From Mermis nigrescens (taxonomy: Eukaryota > Nematoda > Enoplea > Mermithida > Mermithidae): a stretch of 64,000 nt of DNA. Positions 62,001-64,000 of this stretch are shown here, one piece after another. The stretch covers positions 34,747,513-34,811,512 of the forward strand of contig JAVLUZ010000154.1 of the NCBI GenBank assembly GCA_036768485.1. The letters are read 5' to 3'. The position numbers and the translations under genes are program-made. Position 1 is the stretch's first letter, and each line of letters begins with the position of its first letter. The notes under the pieces were generated by a model, which searched no databases, was not told where the DNA came from, and saw only the letters and a program-made list of their open reading frames with translations.

Positions 62001-62698
62001 GAGTTTATTAAACGCGGTTTGCTGCGACGTGTAGCCATTAGAACGAATTTCATTTTTATTTTACGCAATTTGTCCTGACTCATAACTGGAGAAGTCGACA
62101 GACAAATTTAGGACAACCTGTTTTTACATCATCCACTAGAGTGTAAAGATTGACCCCCTAGATCTAACTCCGTATTGAGTGCAAAAAAGTTAGCAGGTAA
62201 GTCAAAATTAGTCCTTGGGCCGCACTACATTTCTGCTGGAGAGAATTTCTCGGGACTCATAAATGGAGTTGTTGGCAGACAAAAAGAGGCCAAAATGTGT
62301 TTTTTCGCCCTCAGGTTCTTTACACTCTTTACACTGTCGCTCTAGGAATAGGTCGCTTTTCAAAAAATAAAAAAGCGAAATCTAACTTAATAAATTGTCT
62401 TCATTTAAAAAAACAAGACTAAACAGAATGCAAAACTGAGCTACAAAAATCGTGCGCCCCACCAAATTGTTAAAAACTATATAATTTAACGTTACAGTAC
62501 AACTTTACACGCCCTTTACTAATCGGAAAAAATGTAAAAACAAAAATTAAAAAAACCTCCGTAATTTTTTTTGTCTATCTTTAAAAAAAGCGCACAATAC
62601 AGAAGTGTCCCAGTATTGCTGTGGAGGGGCCCTCAGTGTTAGGGGTACCTACCTAAGTATATTATAGGTAGGTACGCGCTAACGCGCTACCTATTATT
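59026..62698 (-). mobile_element. Old Helitron, copy 3, with a nested insertion
   Basis: A diverged copy in the same orientation as copy 2. The 3' end is near 59026 (GATCCGATGGAACAGAAAG), the internal inverted 3'-end duplicate is at about 59942-60124, and the 5' end near 62698 has the conserved GGTACGCGCTAACGCGCTACC. The middle is shortened and carries an unrelated insert (60571-61664) with inverted minisatellite ends. It has no coding capacity. Confidence 0.78.
60571..61664. mobile_element. Insert with inverted GC-rich minisatellite ends
   Basis: The left end (60580-60685) has about six copies of a roughly 19-nt unit, CGAGTGCGCTGCC plus a variable spacer. The right end (61590-61661) has about four copies in reverse complement (GGCAGCGCAC, CAGCGCACTCG). 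Flanking Helitron sequence resumes on both sides, so this is one insertion of about 1.1 kb. It contains a minus-strand R1 copy (60900-61110). The plan is the same as at 26300-27524 but with a different unit. Confidence 0.72.
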
Positions 62699-62734
62699 AA
62701 TGTGATAACCGAATCCTTCATCACCATACGTGGG

Positions 62735-63003
62735 CAGCAAGAAAATTCTGGGGGGGGGTGCAAGATTTTTTGAAGGTCAAAAAATGGTCTTAAAAATGGT
62801 GGTATGGCGATAAAAACACAATTTTTCGACGTTTCTCATCAAGCACTATCCATTGGCACCAAAAATTGCGAAAAAAACGGAAAAAAATTTTCAAAAATTG
62901 AATTCTGGGGGATTTTGATTTCTGGGGGGTATTTTGATTTCTGGGGGGGGGTATTTTGGTTTCTGGGGGGGTGCATACCCCCCAAACCCTACGCCCAGGT
63001 GTG
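62735..63003 (+). repeat. Dispersed repeat family R2
   Basis: Third copy of the family at 2470-2750, with GGGGGGGTGCAAGATTTTTT, the ATGGTGGTATGGCG core and two extra TTCTGGGGGG blocks near the end. Confidence 0.78.
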
Positions 63004-64000
63004 TTCATCACTCGTCACGCTGAATTTACGAAAAAATTTCCTATCGACTTCGTCGAGCAAGGCAAAAATCGAGCGCTAAGGATATAAGTTTTCCGAGGGG
63101 ATCCATGCACTAGGTTAAAATACACTATATGAATTTATCCGTAGAATATAATCTTGACAATCAGAATTACGATGCATTAGTGCAGTCGTATCTCATCCTA
63201 ATATATCGAACACTCACCACTTGCACATGTTTTGTTTTAAATGTTATGCTGTAATATTATATGAAGAAATAAGGTCAACATCATCAACTAGCACGGATAT
63301 TCAGCAGTTCTATGCATATATGTATTCCTTGATTTCCGTTTTCCTGCTTTTTTGATTTTTTATTCCCATCTTCATTTCTTTTGTTAAATATTTCAGAGAA
63401 AATTAGGAGTTCCTATTATTCTTTTTCTTTTCAATTCCTCGGGTAATTCCTAGCTCGTACTTAATTTCTATATATTAAATATTTATGATAATGAGTTTTT
63501 ATCATGATTTAATTTTTATTTTCGATTTAGAGAGTAATGTTAAATTTTTCAAATCTTTATAGTTCGCTCATAATTTTTTATAATTTGTAATTATAATATT
63601 TACAGGTTGATTTAATTAATCGAAATATTTTTATGATTCATTCTAACGATTTTTTAAAATTCATGCAGAACCGCTTTTGGCGTTGTATAAATTAACTTTT
63701 TAAAATCAGGTGAAGTAAGAATTTGCCTGTCAAAAGACTATGCGGGCTGAGAAGAGTCTTAAGTCTTAAACCTGACCTCGTACTTGTACTAAAGTCAATT
63801 TTAAGTCCGGGGTGTACATACGTGTAGAAACTGGATTCTGATCTTAAAGGTTATCCAGTAATCCAAACGCACTTAAATATACAGCCCAACTGTTTTTATG
63901 AATATGACAACTATGTTACAGCTACTTTATTCACGAGAAAATTTGTTATTTTAGCATTAGTTTTGTCAATGGGTTCGTCAATGGGCAAGCAAAAAAGTAG
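63004..64000. other. AT-rich end of the window, nothing recognised
   Basis: No exon, RNA gene or repeat that I can support. Open frames are short on both strands. Confidence 0.5.

Overview
The window is an AT-rich segment of an invertebrate animal genome. It carries one intron-rich host gene, very many non-coding repeats, and one large LTR retroelement. The host gene is the intraflagellar transport subunit IFT172, so the organism builds cilia. I cannot name the phylum from the sequence; long introns full of transposons and 44 coding exons only say that it is a metazoan with an intron-rich genome.

Layout. 1-588: upstream region of IFT172, with an RFX-type X-box at 507-520. 589-41742: the complete IFT172 gene on the plus strand, from a 13-codon first exon at 589-627 to the stop codon at 41740-41742. 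My exon chain totals 5291 coding bases, one short of 1764 codons, because of a single-base phase break between exons 19 and 20. Intron 1 (628-11210) holds a complete 3.87 kb Helitron (3130-6997) and an old long inverted-repeat element (about 7010-10290). The other introns hold a hAT-type MITE (17708-18246), at least ten copies of a roughly 300-bp repeat here called R1, two G-run-rich families called R2 and R3, and a foldback-like element built of inverted 17-nt minisatellites (26300-27524).

43906-58698: a Ty3/gypsy-type provirus flanked by the 4-bp duplication CATA. Its two 536-bp LTRs are nearly identical, but the 5' LTR is split by a second, inverted copy of the same Helitron (44330-48194). 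The intact 3' LTR is the empty-site control: the Helitron went in between A and T with no duplication, and its ends are 5'-TC and CTAG-3'. The coding order is unusual. Gag is followed by one long frame that begins with an envelope-like glycoprotein (signal segment, nine N-glycosylation sequons, transmembrane helix, basic tail) and continues without a stop into protease and reverse transcriptase. RNase H follows, broken by three single-base frame changes, and then an integrase with intact zinc-binding and DDE residues. In the place where env normally sits there is a 499-residue DEDDy 3'-5' exonuclease, whose ATG directly follows a good splice acceptor. Gag-Env-Pro-RT-RH-INT plus an exonuclease is the strongest candidate here for an undescribed system.

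58699-64000: a third, old Helitron copy (about 59026-62698) carrying a second element with inverted minisatellite ends (60571-61664), an R2 copy, and about 1 kb of AT-rich sequence in which I see nothing.
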